A stretch of 64,000 nt of DNA from Methanocella_A sp963769045 (GCA_963769045.1 CAVYKK010000030.1:1-64000); one strand, 5' to 3'; numbered from the stretch's first letter, positions 29,205-38,604 are shown. The notes: generated by a model from the letters alone, not told the origin. Numbers and translations are program-made.

Positions 29205-30603
29205 ATGGAAAGCGCCATAAAGAAGGTCGGGGATAGCCCCGCAAGCAAGGTCATCCCGGAATCAGCAATCATCGATAGCGACACGAATACGGTACAGGCT
29301 GGCGCTGAAAGGGTCATCCTGGAGTCGCCACGGAGAGTCCGACTGTAATAAATGCGAACACATCGAGCAGGAGTTCAAGGTCCTGAAAGGCTCGATCAAG
29401 AAGCTTATCGTGGACATCCGGGAACAGATGAACGCCAGCGAAAACCCGTTCCTCAACATCCAGCAGATGATGCCGGCACAGTCCGCGATATACAGGGAAG
29501 ATCCCCCGGAGATGAACCGGACTGCGAAGCCGAAAGAAGAACCGGAAACGCCTGCTTGCGAGGAGGAAATCGAGGAGCAGAAGAAAAATGATCGCAGCAA
29601 CAATCCTCCTGCCCGGGAAGCAAATAATCAATGTGCATATGATCACTGCCCTCTGGCGGACCGGCGCAATAAGGCTAACACGCGCTGTGCGCTGGAAGGG
29701 GAGTATGACGGCCAGGACGACATCTGCCCCGCAATGCAGCGATTGAATACGTCGAGGGTCCGCGGCGCCGGCGAGCTCTGCTATGAATGTATGAGACGCG
29801 GTTACCTGCCGGAGAGAAATACATCTCGATATGCCCGCTCCGATTGTCCGGCGGATATTAATAGTTCTCTGCCTTGCGGACGGTCCGTCGATCGGGGATA
29901 CGGTGCCTGGTACCAGGGACCGCCATTGCCATGCATGCCACGACATGCGGATGGTCGCGGGGAGCCTGCTTATGGCCCGTGTAACGGCCCATACATGCAA
30001 AGCCCATGTGCCCGGTACCCGCAGCAGGGCGAACCGCAAACGTACGGGCGCCCGCCGAATGATTATGACTATTATCCGTCCCGCGAACCCCGTAGCGGTG
30101 ATTATTCGCCATATTATCACCACGGCTACGCAGGACGCGGGCAGTACGGGCATGGGCCGACAGAGTATCGCCAGGGATGCGATGGCTCGTGCGGCTATGA
30201 CCGGGAGAGGTCCCGTAATGCAGCCTCGCCAGAGGACGCCAGGGAACCGGGCAGAGGCATGCCCGGGCCATGGCAACAGCCACGTGACGCTTACCGGCCG
30301 GCGGAGAACCAGCCTGACTACTACGACGAGGAACCCGAGTATGACTACCGGGAGGCGTCCGTACAGGGCAGGCCGGCACGCGCACAGGGCAAGAGCCGCA
30401 GGCGATCTCTTGAATATGCATCCGACGACAGCTACGTTCAGTCAGAGCCTGAGCCAGTCGTGATCGATATCCCGACCGCAGGGTCGGTCAGGAGAAAGCG
30501 TAAGTCTCAAGCCAGGACCGTGCCGGATATAGTGGTGGTCGATGTCGAGCCGGAGAACGTCGTACCGCGAAGCATAAGAACGTCGAGACGCAAAGGGCTG
30601 TAA
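29205..30603 (+). CDS. ArlC/D/E-like N-terminal domain fused to a Cys/Tyr-rich tail, one frame break
   Basis: The ATG at 29205 has AGGAGGTG before it. After about 42 residues the frame fails near 29321-29340; skipping one base leads into KCEHIEQEFKVLKGSIKKLI then VDIREQMNASENPFLNIQQM. This matches the protein at 33227 (same order: KGSIKKLIVDIREQMNNAEN), the coiled-coil part of an ArlC/D/E-type motor-scaffold protein. The D/E C-terminal domain is missing. Instead there are ~330 low-complexity residues with some 13 Cys (CAYDHCPL, LCYECM, GCDGSCGY) and many Tyr, Pro and Arg, ending basic. It sits between the two archaellin genes. Its role is unknown; a soluble archaellum accessory factor is a guess. 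Confidence 0.7.
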
Positions 30604-30634
30604 AGCCCTGCGCCTCTGCCATTCTTTTTTAGTG

Positions 30635-30800
30635 TTAGTCATTCGTGAAATGTTTTGTACGCTTAGCCGGCACTTGACACTACGTACACGACGTTTTATC
30701 GAAAAAGGGCAAGCGTAGCCATATTATCAGACGTCGTGTACGTAGTGTACGCTGTGTCTGGTGCCGGCCAGCCTGTACAAAAAGTGACAAGAATGACTAT
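30635..30800. repeat. Palindromic element, copy B (ATAGTCATT family)
   Basis: Begins TTAGTCATTCGTGAAATG and ends CAAGAATGACTAT. Inner arms TAGCCGGCACTTGACAC and GTGTCTGGTGCCGGCC. Its 42-nt loop at 30692-30733 is the reverse complement of the copy A loop with few changes. Confidence 0.87.
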
Positions 30801-31560
30801 GTCACAGTCGGGATCGCAGGCTGAGACAGTTATTGTATTTCAATAGCGTGCGTCTCGTTCGTTTTCCGGTCTGACCATCACAGCTCTCCCACGGGCTCTG
30901 GCGCCATATGTTATCAATTCCTTGCCAGCCTGCTTATCACTCTATACCGATATGCAAAGGGGCAGAGGCCCGCATAACCGGCGGCCCTTGAAATTAATCG
31001 TATCGCCTGGACAGTGCATATTGTACGGCCTGATCCAGTACCCCCTGCCCGTGATAGAGGGCTCTCTCGGGTACGGCATCATTCTATTATACTTAAGATC
31101 GGTCTATATAGGCGGATATTAGGCGAATACTCGGTAATAGAGATTATCGCCTACACTTTTGCCAATATCCGCGATTATGGCTGCCGGCCTGAGAGAAACC
31201 CGCCTGCGCAGGTCTCGCGCGCGCTTTCGCAGGTCTGCCGTGCGAGGCCAGGATTACCTGGTATGATTATTCCATTCGGCAAAAATTGATCACAGGCCGG
31301 ACTCCTGAAGAACCGGCTGACATAAAAGGCGTCGGAACGGCCCGGGTGCCATGACGGCATCTCACTGGCACCCTTGCCAGAGCGACCATCGATGCCGCAG
31401 AAAGGTTGTGACTCATCATGTTAAGGAACCGGGTGGTATGGAAGGTCCCGGACTTACAACTATGCAACTGAGGGATACAATCTGGCACGCCCTGTTTAAC
31501 ATTATGGTAAAAATAATATAATATTTGACGTCCTCCGATCGTTTAGAAAAATGGGCATTT
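30801..31560. other. Gap before archaellin 2
   Basis: About 760 bases. The frames present are short, lack ribosome sites and have no recognisable domains. A GCCTGCGCAGG palindrome lies near 31202. I see no gene here. It may be decayed sequence between the duplicated archaellin units. Confidence 0.45.
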
Positions 31561-31621
31561 TATACTGCCCATTTGTAAAAATGAAATTAATAGCGAGTAA
31601 TTTCCATTTAATTAGAAAAAA

Positions 31622-31719
31622 TTTATATTAACTCTGGTGCTTGTAGGTACTAAGGGCAGCCAGAAGAAACGTCTAAAAGCTAATAGTTCTGGCAACAGGA
31701 ATGTAGTGAGGTATTAACA
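31622..31719 (+). promoter_or_regulatory. Archaellin 2 promoter and structured leader
   Basis: TATA box TTTATATTA at 31622-31630. AGCCAGAA (31658-31665) pairs with TTCTGGC (31687-31693) in the leader; one outer base pair seen in copy 1 is lost. The ribosome site GAGGT and the spacing to the ATG are identical to copy 1. Confidence 0.7.
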
Positions 31720-32301
31720 ATGAAAAGCTATGGAAGAAACTTAAGAAAGAACGATGCGGCTTTCACGGGTCTTGAGGCTGCGATAGTGCTCATCGCTTTC
31801 GTGGTAGTTGCAGCAGTATTCTCATACGTCATGCTTGGCGCGGGGTTCTTCACCTCGCAGAAGAGCAAGGAAGTCGTGCACACTGGCGTAGACCAGGCAA
31901 CCTCGTCCATCGAACTTGCCGGCGACATCGTCGGTGTCGGTGACACGGACACCCAGAAGCTCACGGGCGTTAACATTACCCTGTCGCTGACCGCGGGCAA
32001 CAACCCCGTCGACATTCAGAAGCTGATTGTGTCCGCCAGGACGTCGAGCGCATACAACGCGTCGGTGTTCGACGGTCTCCAGGGAGACCAGGTCCTGTGG
32101 GTCCAGAGGATTAACCAGAATGACCTGCTGGAGAAGTTCGAGAAGGTCCAGCTGAACATCCCGGTAGCGTCCACTCCAACCAATCTCCAGATCGGGCCTA
32201 ACGAGAAGATCACCTTCGAGATTAAGCCGGCAACCGGCGCAATCATGGCAGTCTCGGTGACCACACCGCCCGCAATCGACGCGGTTATGCTCCTCGTATA
32301 A
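31720..32301 (+). CDS. arlB2: Archaellin 2
   Basis: 193 residues, almost the same as archaellin 1: leader MKSYGRNLRKNDAA, then FTGLEAAIVLIAFVVVAAVF and an identical outer domain apart from single changes (GDTDTQ, VDIQKL, DGLQGD). Nucleotide differences are scattered silent changes plus these few. The duplicates are therefore either recent or kept alike by gene conversion. Both would be cut by the prepilin peptidase and polymerised into the same filament, driven by ArlI/ArlJ. It is closest to the motor genes that start at 33227, but its own terminator separates them. Confidence 0.95.
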   Translation: MKSYGRNLRKNDAAFTGLEAAIVLIAFVVVAAVFSYVMLGAGFFTSQKSKEVVHTGVDQATSSIELAGDIVGVGDTDTQKLTGVNITLSLTAGNNPVDIQKLIVSARTSSAYNASVFDGLQGDQVLWVQRINQNDLLEKFEKVQLNIPVASTPTNLQIGPNEKITFEIKPATGAIMAVSVTTPPAIDAVMLLV

Positions 32302-32329
32302 GCTAAAGCATGTAAACAGTCATTAACCA

Positions 32330-32364
32330 GGGTGGTGCCCACTGCACCACCCAAATTCTCTTTT
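32330..32364 (+). terminator. Archaellin 2 terminator
   Basis: GGGTGGTGC (32330-32338) pairs with GCACCACCC (32344-32352), then AAATTCTCTTTT. Same stem as the archaellin 1 terminator. Confidence 0.78.
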
Positions 32365-33226
32365 AATAAATCCCTGTTTTGCCAGTGTGTAACATCTTTG
32401 TGCATAGCACGATACTTTTTATGCGATTCCTGCCGATAGCATCTTACTGTCGGGAACGGGCCCCGGCCAGAGATCGGAATTCTTTATACCCCTTTTCCCT
32501 CAAATGGAATTGCTCGCTCTTTCGCGCGCTCCCTCATGAGATGTGCAGCGTGTCCCGGGGATGATAGAAAGCCGGAGCGTTGCTCTGCGGCAATAAAATG
32601 GTTTTTTCTCAAAGGCTTTACAGGCTACTGGCAGGTATGCCCGGAGTAATGCCTCACAGCTATTGACTTTTAATTTCCAGGCGGCATGGCACAGGACAGT
32701 ATATAAACGTTGTGGTAACTCCTGTGGCAGGCCAGTGTAAGTTAGGATCTCTCCGGTCCGGACGACTGCTTTCGGCGGACGGCAGATCATCGGCCTTACC
32801 TGGCAAGGGCAGGATAAAGATACTGAATCAAAAGTTATTTATCCATAATATACCAAATTTATCTTATTAATCCCTTGCTCACCGCTATCAGCGGTTATAT
32901 TTCTATAATTTGATAAAGGTTATTGCAATATTGAAAATAATCAAAATTAATCTCATTATCAGTACAAAAGGTATATTACAAGAGATAATCAACTTTAGTT
33001 CAAGCAACGCGTACTGAGATGACCAGTTGACAAATTAGCGCTTTTATGCGCTACAATATCCTGAAACAGGAGTAAATGGCATGATCCAGGCAAAATTACA
33101 CACATCGAACGCTCATAACCTCATATCGTCGGACTATTTGCCTGTACCGTGCATCAGCGATCAGTATTGTACGCGGCCTGTACGGCACATGCCTCACAAG
33201 GGCATGAATAACGCAGAGGTGCGGTG
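32365..33226. other. Leader region of the archaellum motor operon
   Basis: About 860 bases without a convincing gene. The second half is AT-rich, with TATA-like TTATTTATCCATAATATACC near 32836 and GGTATATTAC near 32970. Either could be the promoter of the operon beginning at 33227, giving a long untranslated leader. CGCTTTTATGCGC near 33040 is a small hairpin. Confidence 0.45.
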
Positions 33227-34067
33227 ATGGACCAGAGCGCAATTAACAAAATCATCATGGATGCCTCCGAGGAAGACCCCAGCAAGAAGGTCGAGAAGCT
33301 CGAGAAAGAGGTCATGATCATAAAGGGCTCGATCAAGAAGCTCATCGTGGACATCCGGGAACAGATGAACAACGCTGAGAATCCCTTCCTCAACATCCAG
33401 CAGCTGCAGATGCCGCCGCAGGCCCCGATTTCAAGTGATGACCTGGACAAGCTGGAGGAAGCGGAGAAAGCCGGGCAGGACGAAGAGGAGCAGGAAGCAA
33501 AGAAGCCTTCTCCGAAGGATAAAAAACGCAAGAAGCCGTCCGCCAAAGACCCGGAGGAAGAGGAACTCGGGGACGACTGTGAGGATCACAGCCACCCGGA
33601 CGAAGAAACGGCAGACCTTCAGGTGCCCAGGCAACAGGGCCTCTCCAGGCGTGACCTCGAGATGATCAGCGAGTTCGAGGAGCAGAAGAAGATGCTGGAG
33701 GCCATGAAGAGCAAGACGAGCGCCGGGCGGGCCTGCATCGCTTACAGGGACCAGGCGCATTGATCCGTTCACCATGAACCAGATCATGGACTGGACCCGC
33801 ATGATGCTGCGCAAGAATGGCAGCGAGCGCATGAAGGACCTTCTGGAGATGTACGTATCGACTGGCTACATCAGCGAGGAGACCAGGGCTATCATCCAGA
33901 GGATGTCGAAGCTCATGGAATCGGAGCCCACGCGGCCGCCGAAGCGGCTTGACATCAAGGAGTGCGTCAGCGATCTATATACGCTGTACGTCATCCTGAA
34001 CCCCGGGGACAAGGACCTGGACTCGAAGATGCTTACGGTCCTGCTGAACCCGGAAGACAAGCACTGA
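33227..34067 (+). CDS. arlCDE: ArlC/D/E-type archaellum scaffold protein, one frame break
   Basis: The N-terminal half is acidic and helical: KKVEKLEKEVMIIKGSIKKL, then a Glu/Lys/Pro-rich linker (GQDEEEQEAKKPSPKDKKRK). The frame ends at 33761 unless one base is skipped near 33719-33730. It then continues RRIDPFTMNQIMDWTRMMLR and YVSTGYISEETRAIIQRMSK, the conserved D/E domain of euryarchaeal ArlC/D/E proteins. The joined protein has about 280 residues. In other euryarchaea these proteins form the ring that links the motor to chemotaxis through CheF; that is family knowledge, not visible here. It is the first gene of the motor operon. ATG 33227 is preferred over GTG 33224. Confidence 0.85.
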
Positions 34068-34202
34068 TCATCTATAAAAACGAGACGGCTTGCGCCGAAA
34101 ATCCGACAGCCGGAGAAACGCCGGACAAAGCCCCGTGTTTGCAGCGCGGCGGGCATGTCAGGCAGCCGGAGGTCGTCAGGCGCGGGCAGGGACGTAGTAC
34201 GT

Positions 34203-34679
34203 ATGGTACAGGACACTATCAGCAACGCTATCCTCATCATCGCGGTGGTCATCGCGACGACCGTGGTGATAAACGCCCTTTACCCGGCAATGTTCGGTAT
34301 GGCGGGCTCGATCAAATCAACGGTCGCGGATGCGGACAGCAGGTCCCAGACCATGATAACCATCTCGTATTACAGCTTCGATCCGGGGGATCATGTGCTC
34401 CGGGTCTGGGCTAAGAACAGTGGCAGCGATCCGGTCGCGGACTCGGAGCTGGCAGGAATACGTGCCTATTACGGCGACGATTCAGGGAGCATGACGAACT
34501 ACGAAACTTCGTATGCATTGCAGGCCCCGGACGACGGCGACAACCGGTGGGATTCCGGCGAGACGCTGGAGATCGGCCTGGCAAGCCCTGACACCCCGTT
34601 CCCTACAGGCCCGGGGACCCACAGGGTGAAGCTGGTGATGCCCAACGGCGCGGCTGCCGAATACACGATCACGACATGA
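34203..34679 (+). CDS. ArlG-like archaellum stator protein (1 of 5)
   Basis: ATG at 34203 chosen because MVQDTISNAILIIAVVIATT aligns with the N-termini of the four paralogs that follow; the frame is open further upstream. One helix at residues 7-28, then a beta-sandwich of about 130 residues with the shared pattern VWAKNSGSDPV, WDSGETLEI and HRVKLVMPNGAAAEYTI. ArlG and ArlF form a pseudoperiplasmic complex that anchors the motor to the S-layer. It follows arlCDE after about 135 bases. Confidence 0.85.
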   Translation: MVQDTISNAILIIAVVIATTVVINALYPAMFGMAGSIKSTVADADSRSQTMITISYYSFDPGDHVLRVWAKNSGSDPVADSELAGIRAYYGDDSGSMTNYETSYALQAPDDGDNRWDSGETLEIGLASPDTPFPTGPGTHRVKLVMPNGAAAEYTITT

Positions 34680-34748
34680 TACCCGAGAAATACACTCGAT
34701 AACAGAAGATCAATGGAACACACGAATGTGACAGACGAGGGATGAAAA

Positions 34749-35240
34749 ATGGCAACGGACATAATCACAAGCGCTATCATGATGATCGGTACGCTGATCA
34801 TCGTTTCCGTGCTCATCTCTTCACTGTTCCCCGGCGTGTTCGACGCGGCCAGGTCGATCGGGACGTCATCCGACAGCGCGAAGGACCGGGTCACGACCAG
34901 TGCGACGGTTATCAATTATGACCTCGGGCCGGACACGATAAGGTTCGACGTGCTGAACAATGGTAAAACCAGCCTGCCGGAATCGCTGATCAACATGACG
35001 GTCGCCTATCTGGGCAACGCTACGGCACCCGCAGGGCTGCTGGCTTTCGGGGATGACCCGGACCAGCCCTGGTGGAGCTATGCGATCTCAGGTGCCGCGG
35101 ACCAGTCGTGGGACCCCCGTGATACCATCGTGATCACGGTCACCAGCCCGCAGTACGACTTCACGCCCGGCGATTACAGGTTCAGGATGCTCCTGTATAA
35201 CGGGGCTGCTGTGGAATACCGGTTCAACATACCGGAATAG
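34749..35240 (+). CDS. ArlG-like archaellum stator protein (2 of 5)
   Basis: 163 residues: MATDIITSAIMMIGTLIIVS helix, then FDVLNNGKTSLPESLINMTV, WDPRDTIVITV and YRFRMLLYNGAAVEYRFNIP. Same architecture as its neighbours with low overall identity, so the duplication is old. Preceded by GAGGGATG. NMT and NAT sequons on the outer domain could be glycosylated by AglB. Confidence 0.85.
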   Translation: MATDIITSAIMMIGTLIIVSVLISSLFPGVFDAARSIGTSSDSAKDRVTTSATVINYDLGPDTIRFDVLNNGKTSLPESLINMTVAYLGNATAPAGLLAFGDDPDQPWWSYAISGAADQSWDPRDTIVITVTSPQYDFTPGDYRFRMLLYNGAAVEYRFNIPE

Positions 35241-35276
35241 ACCGACACACGGTACAGGAAAGACGGAGGAAAAGAA

Positions 35277-35765
35277 ATGGCTCAGGAAGTGCTCAGTACC
35301 GCGATACTCATTATCGCAGCGGTCATCGCTACGGCAGCGATTGTCAACGCCGTGTACCCGTCACTGTTCGCAGCAGCGGGTTCGGTCACGACAGTGTCTG
35401 ACACAGCCAGCAACCGGGTCCTCACCGACATGAAGATCGCCATGGCCAGCACAGACGGCCCGGAGACGCTGTATGTCTGGGTCAAGAACGACGGCAGCAC
35501 TAAGATCCCGGAGACCCGGATCGCCTATACGGACGTATATTTCGGGGATCATGGCCACATGGCCAAGGCATCGGCAAACTTATCGGAATCCTTCCGGTGG
35601 ACATACGCACTCGACGACCTGGACAGCGACGATGACTGGGGCCCCGGAGAGACGCTTCAGATTACAATCACAGACGGGTCAGGCACCAGCTTCACGGCCG
35701 GAGACCATGATATAAAGCTCGTCCTTTATAATTCGGCGAGCATCGAGGGCACCATCAGCCTGTGA
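35277..35765 (+). CDS. ArlG-like archaellum stator protein (3 of 5)
   Basis: 162 residues beginning MAQEVLSTAILIIAAVIATA, the form closest to canonical ArlG. The outer domain has LYVWVKNDGSTKIPETRIAY, WGPGETLQITI and DIKLVLYNSASIEGTISL. GGAGGAAA ribosome site. Eleven bases separate it from the next copy. Confidence 0.88.
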   Translation: MAQEVLSTAILIIAAVIATAAIVNAVYPSLFAAAGSVTTVSDTASNRVLTDMKIAMASTDGPETLYVWVKNDGSTKIPETRIAYTDVYFGDHGHMAKASANLSESFRWTYALDDLDSDDDWGPGETLQITITDGSGTSFTAGDHDIKLVLYNSASIEGTISL

Positions 35766-35775
35766 GGAGTCGGAT

Positions 35776-36264
35776 ATGGCACAGAACGTCATCACCACGG
35801 CAATCCTTGTCATCGCGGCGGTCATCGCTGTAGTCGCCCTGATCAACGGAGTATTCCCCTCCATTAACAAAGTGGCGGGCTCGGTGACGTCGATCTCCGA
35901 CGCGTCCAGCGACCGCATGAAGACTGAGATCAGGATCATTTGCGAGAGCGCGAATGCGACCGATTATACGATGAACGTGTATGTGAAGAACGCAGGCTCA
36001 CAGAAGATCGACCCGGCCCGGATCGGGATGACCGACGTCTACTTCGGCGACGCTACGACCATGAAGCGGTGCAACCACCCGGGATCGGCTAATCCGACCT
36101 GGAAATACTCTCTCATGGACGGCAACCAGGACGAGTACTGGGACCCGGGCGAGACGATGAACATCTGGATCATCACTGACAATCATAATTTCAAAAACGG
36201 ACGACAAAGGCTGGCATTCACGCTCTACAATGGCGTGAGCGCGGAAGACACGTTCACCCTGTGA
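35776..36264 (+). CDS. ArlG-like archaellum stator protein (4 of 5)
   Basis: 162 residues beginning MAQNVITTAILVIAAVIAVV. MNVYVKNAGSQKIDPARIGM, then VYFGDATTMKRCNHPG and WDPGETMNIWIITDNHN. It carries cysteines (ICESAN, RCNHPG) that the other copies lack. It is most similar to copy 3, sharing the TDVYFGD segment, which suggests these two are the youngest pair. GAGGAGT precedes the ATG. Confidence 0.87.
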   Translation: MAQNVITTAILVIAAVIAVVALINGVFPSINKVAGSVTSISDASSDRMKTEIRIICESANATDYTMNVYVKNAGSQKIDPARIGMTDVYFGDATTMKRCNHPGSANPTWKYSLMDGNQDEYWDPGETMNIWIITDNHNFKNGRQRLAFTLYNGVSAEDTFTL

Positions 36265-36271
36265 GGCAACT

Positions 36272-36778
36272 ATGGCAGAACAAGCGATCAGCACGGCAAT
36301 ACTGACGGTGGCGACGATCATAGCGGCGCTGGTGCTGGTCAACGCCCTGTACCCGTCGCTGTACAACATATCGGGTGCCATACTATCGATGAATGATCGA
36401 GCCGCTGATCGCATCAGGACGGACCTGTCCGTGCTGACGGAATGGTATGACCCCGCTCATCCGGCAGACAACATCGCGCTGGAGGCCTGGGTCAAGAACA
36501 CCGGGAGCACGATCGTCACGGCGAAAGAGCTGGCTGACACCGATGTATTCCTCTATACGGGCAACCAGACGACGGTGCGCATCCCCCGGGACGACTGGAC
36601 CGGCGTTATACTGAACGGCAACGGCGATGACGACTGGGGCCCGGCCGAGACGATCCACGTGACCGTCCGCTACGACCCCGCAGGCAGCAGCCCCGGGGCG
36701 TGGAAGTTCCGGATGGTACTGCCAGACGGCATTATGGCGGAAGATAGTTTCACGTACGTCGGAAGAGCGCAATCGTGA
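36272..36778 (+). CDS. ArlG-like archaellum stator protein (5 of 5)
   Basis: 168 residues beginning MAEQAISTAILTVATIIAAL. The outer domain reads LEAWVKNTGSTIVTAKELAD, VFLYTGNQTTVRIPRDDW, WGPAETIHVTV and WKFRMVLPDGIMAEDSFTYV. The start is seven bases after the previous stop. It ends right before the first ArlF-like gene. Confidence 0.87.
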   Translation: MAEQAISTAILTVATIIAALVLVNALYPSLYNISGAILSMNDRAADRIRTDLSVLTEWYDPAHPADNIALEAWVKNTGSTIVTAKELADTDVFLYTGNQTTVRIPRDDWTGVILNGNGDDDWGPAETIHVTVRYDPAGSSPGAWKFRMVLPDGIMAEDSFTYVGRAQS

Positions 36779-36788
36779 GGTGAATGAG

Positions 36789-37298
36789 ATGGGACTCAGT
36801 GACATCATAGCAACCGGGATTACAATCATCGCCCTCATCGTCACAGGATACCTCATCATCGCGGGCCTCGACAGCTCGGTAGACACGGCAAGTGCGTCCA
36901 TGGCGATAGTCCGGGATTCGGCGGTTGCTAAACTGCATATGTCCCTTGCGCTCGAGGCTGAGAATACGAGCATGGCAAACCTGGACTTCAACCTGACCAA
37001 CACCGGGAAGACGCCAATAGACAACCTGTCGGAGCTGGACGTGTTCGTAAAAACGATAGAAGAAGGCCAGATCACCGTCTGTAAGTGGCTCCCCTTCCGG
37101 GAAGCCCTGACAGAGGAGAAAGGCTACTGGTACGTCCTGGAACGGTATGTCCCGGGAGACCCGGTCGGCCTTGAGCCTGGAGATACGATCATGGTGCGCT
37201 GTATGTACACGAGCCCGGACTACTGCGACGGCGTGCTTGAAGTAACGGCGCCCGATGGCGGGAGCGCCGCGGGTTACTACCGGGTCAGGAGCGGATAA
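36789..37298 (+). CDS. arlF: ArlF-like archaellum stator protein (1 of 2)
   Basis: About 169 residues. MGLSDIIATGITIIALIVTG and YLIIAGLDSSVDTASASM give the ArlF-type N-terminus, with the helix directly after MG. The outer domain contains LDFNLTNTGKTPIDNLSELD and LEPGDTIMVRC. The ATG at 36789 is preceded by GAGGTGAATG; the GTG at 36780 is less likely because it adds three residues not found in the second copy. ArlF binds S-layer protein and holds the stator in place. Confidence 0.84.
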   Translation: MGLSDIIATGITIIALIVTGYLIIAGLDSSVDTASASMAIVRDSAVAKLHMSLALEAENTSMANLDFNLTNTGKTPIDNLSELDVFVKTIEEGQITVCKWLPFREALTEEKGYWYVLERYVPGDPVGLEPGDTIMVRCMYTSPDYCDGVLEVTAPDGGSAAGYYRVRSG

Positions 37299-37337
37299 CG
37301 GCATGACGACTGCGATCGAAAACAGGAGGGAGCGGTT

Positions 37338-37862
37338 ATGGGCTTCGGCTCGGTAATTGCGACGGCGATCTCGATCATCGTACTCCTGGCCGCCGGCTAC
37401 CTGCTTGTCGGCAGCATTACGCACTCGGCGGACGTCACCGGCTCCAGCATTAAAGCCGCGGCAGACCTCGACAGCCGGCGGATCAACACAGTGCTGGCAA
37501 TCGACGGGATCGGTAGCAGCAGCGCAGAAGGGTGGTTTTCGTTCTACCTGGAAAACACGGGCTCCGAGAAGATCGCTGACATCAAACAGCTGGACGTGAT
37601 CTTTAAGACGGCCGGGCTGAACGATTCCGTCCATTACGTCCCGTACGGTGCCACAGGACACCCGTCGGTATACTGGGAGAACGACAGCATTACGTCGCTC
37701 ACTGCCGGCATCGGGGATGTAGTGAACCCCGGTATGCTGGACCCGGGCGAATACGTTAACATCCGGGTGCACGAGGAGGGCGGCTTCCCTTCGAACACGG
37801 CATGGGTACAGGTCACTGCGCCGAACGGCGCTTCCGTATCATCATACATCATCATAACCTAG
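37338..37862 (+). CDS. arlF: ArlF-like archaellum stator protein (2 of 2)
   Basis: 174 residues. MGFGSVIATAISIIVLLAAG YLLVG is the N-terminal helix, then FSFYLENTGSEKIADIKQLD and LDPGEYVNIRVHEEGG in the outer domain. AGGAGGGAG precedes the ATG. The stop is ten bases before the arlH start. It is a paralog of the 36789 gene with the same strand order but clear sequence divergence. Confidence 0.86.
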   Translation: MGFGSVIATAISIIVLLAAGYLLVGSITHSADVTGSSIKAAADLDSRRINTVLAIDGIGSSSAEGWFSFYLENTGSEKIADIKQLDVIFKTAGLNDSVHYVPYGATGHPSVYWENDSITSLTAGIGDVVNPGMLDPGEYVNIRVHEEGGFPSNTAWVQVTAPNGASVSSYIIIT

Positions 37863-37871
37863 GTGAATGAA

Positions 37872-38603
37872 ATGGCAATGGTTGAACTGACTGAGGCAGA
37901 AAAAAAGAAGAGAATACTCTCGACGGGCAACATGGAGATCGACAAGAAGCTTGCAGACGGCCTGCCGATCCATTCACTGAACCTCATCGAGGGAGCTAAC
38001 GACACGGGCAAGAGCGTGCTCACCCAGCAAATCACCTGGGGCGGGCTTAACCAGGGGCATACCTTCGCGATTTATACCACGGAGAACACGATCAAGAGCT
38101 TCCTGACCCAGATGGAGAGCCTGTCGCTCGACATATCCGACCACTTCGTCTGGGGCTACCTGAAGATCTACCCCATCCACGTGGAAGGCGTCGAGCTGAC
38201 GTCCGATATCGCGCGCGGTTTCATGCAGCGGCTGATCAGCCACATGAAGATGTGCCCGGAGGACATACTCGTGATCGACTCGTTCACCGTGTTCACCATC
38301 GGCTCCTCGTCGGACGACATCTTCAAGTTTTTCGCCGAGTGCAAGAACATGTGCGACATGGGCAAGACCATCATGATCACCCTCCACCAGTATGCCTTCG
38401 ACGAGGACACGCTCATCCGTATCCGGTCGATGGCAGACGGCCATATCAAGCTGAGGCTGGAACAGGTGGGCGACAGGTACGTGAACATGATGGAAGTCTC
38501 CAAGATCAGGGGCGCCAGCAAAGCGACGGGCAACATCGTCAGCTTTGAGGTGCACCCGGGCTACGGCCTTAAAATTATTCCGTTCTCATCAGCGCAGGTA
38601 TAA
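37872..38603 (+). CDS. arlH: Archaellum regulatory ATPase ArlH
   Basis: About 243 residues, RecA/KaiC fold. Walker A is LIEGANDTGKSVLTQQI near residues 42-58, and Walker B is EDILVIDSFTVF near 133-144. LHQYAFDEDT and the ending SFEVHPGYGLKIIPFS complete the family pattern. ArlH binds ATP but barely hydrolyses it and docks on ArlI, inside the ArlC/D/E ring, as an assembly and switching control. ATG 37872 preferred over GTG 37863. Stop TAA is one base before the arlI ATG. Confidence 0.94.
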   Translation: MAMVELTEAEKKKRILSTGNMEIDKKLADGLPIHSLNLIEGANDTGKSVLTQQITWGGLNQGHTFAIYTTENTIKSFLTQMESLSLDISDHFVWGYLKIYPIHVEGVELTSDIARGFMQRLISHMKMCPEDILVIDSFTVFTIGSSSDDIFKFFAECKNMCDMGKTIMITLHQYAFDEDTLIRIRSMADGHIKLRLEQVGDRYVNMMEVSKIRGASKATGNIVSFEVHPGYGLKIIPFSSAQV

Positions 38604-38604
38604 T

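Noticed and set aside
28978..29205. 75-codon frame before the Cys/Tyr-rich gene
   Set aside because: TATA-like sequence overlaps its start, no ribosome site, and the strong AGGAGGTG belongs to the next ATG.
30922..31488. Short frames before archaellin 2
   Set aside because: Overlapping on both strands, no ribosome sites, no domains, composition not like neighbours.
32500..32790. 96-codon frame upstream of the motor operon
   Set aside because: No domain or ribosome site; it would run against the operon leader. Kept as unassigned.
1746..33730. Programmed +1 frameshifting as the sole explanation of the gene breaks
   Set aside because: No shared slippery codon, stop context or downstream structure is seen; error or mutation is simpler. 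Kept only as a testable alternative.
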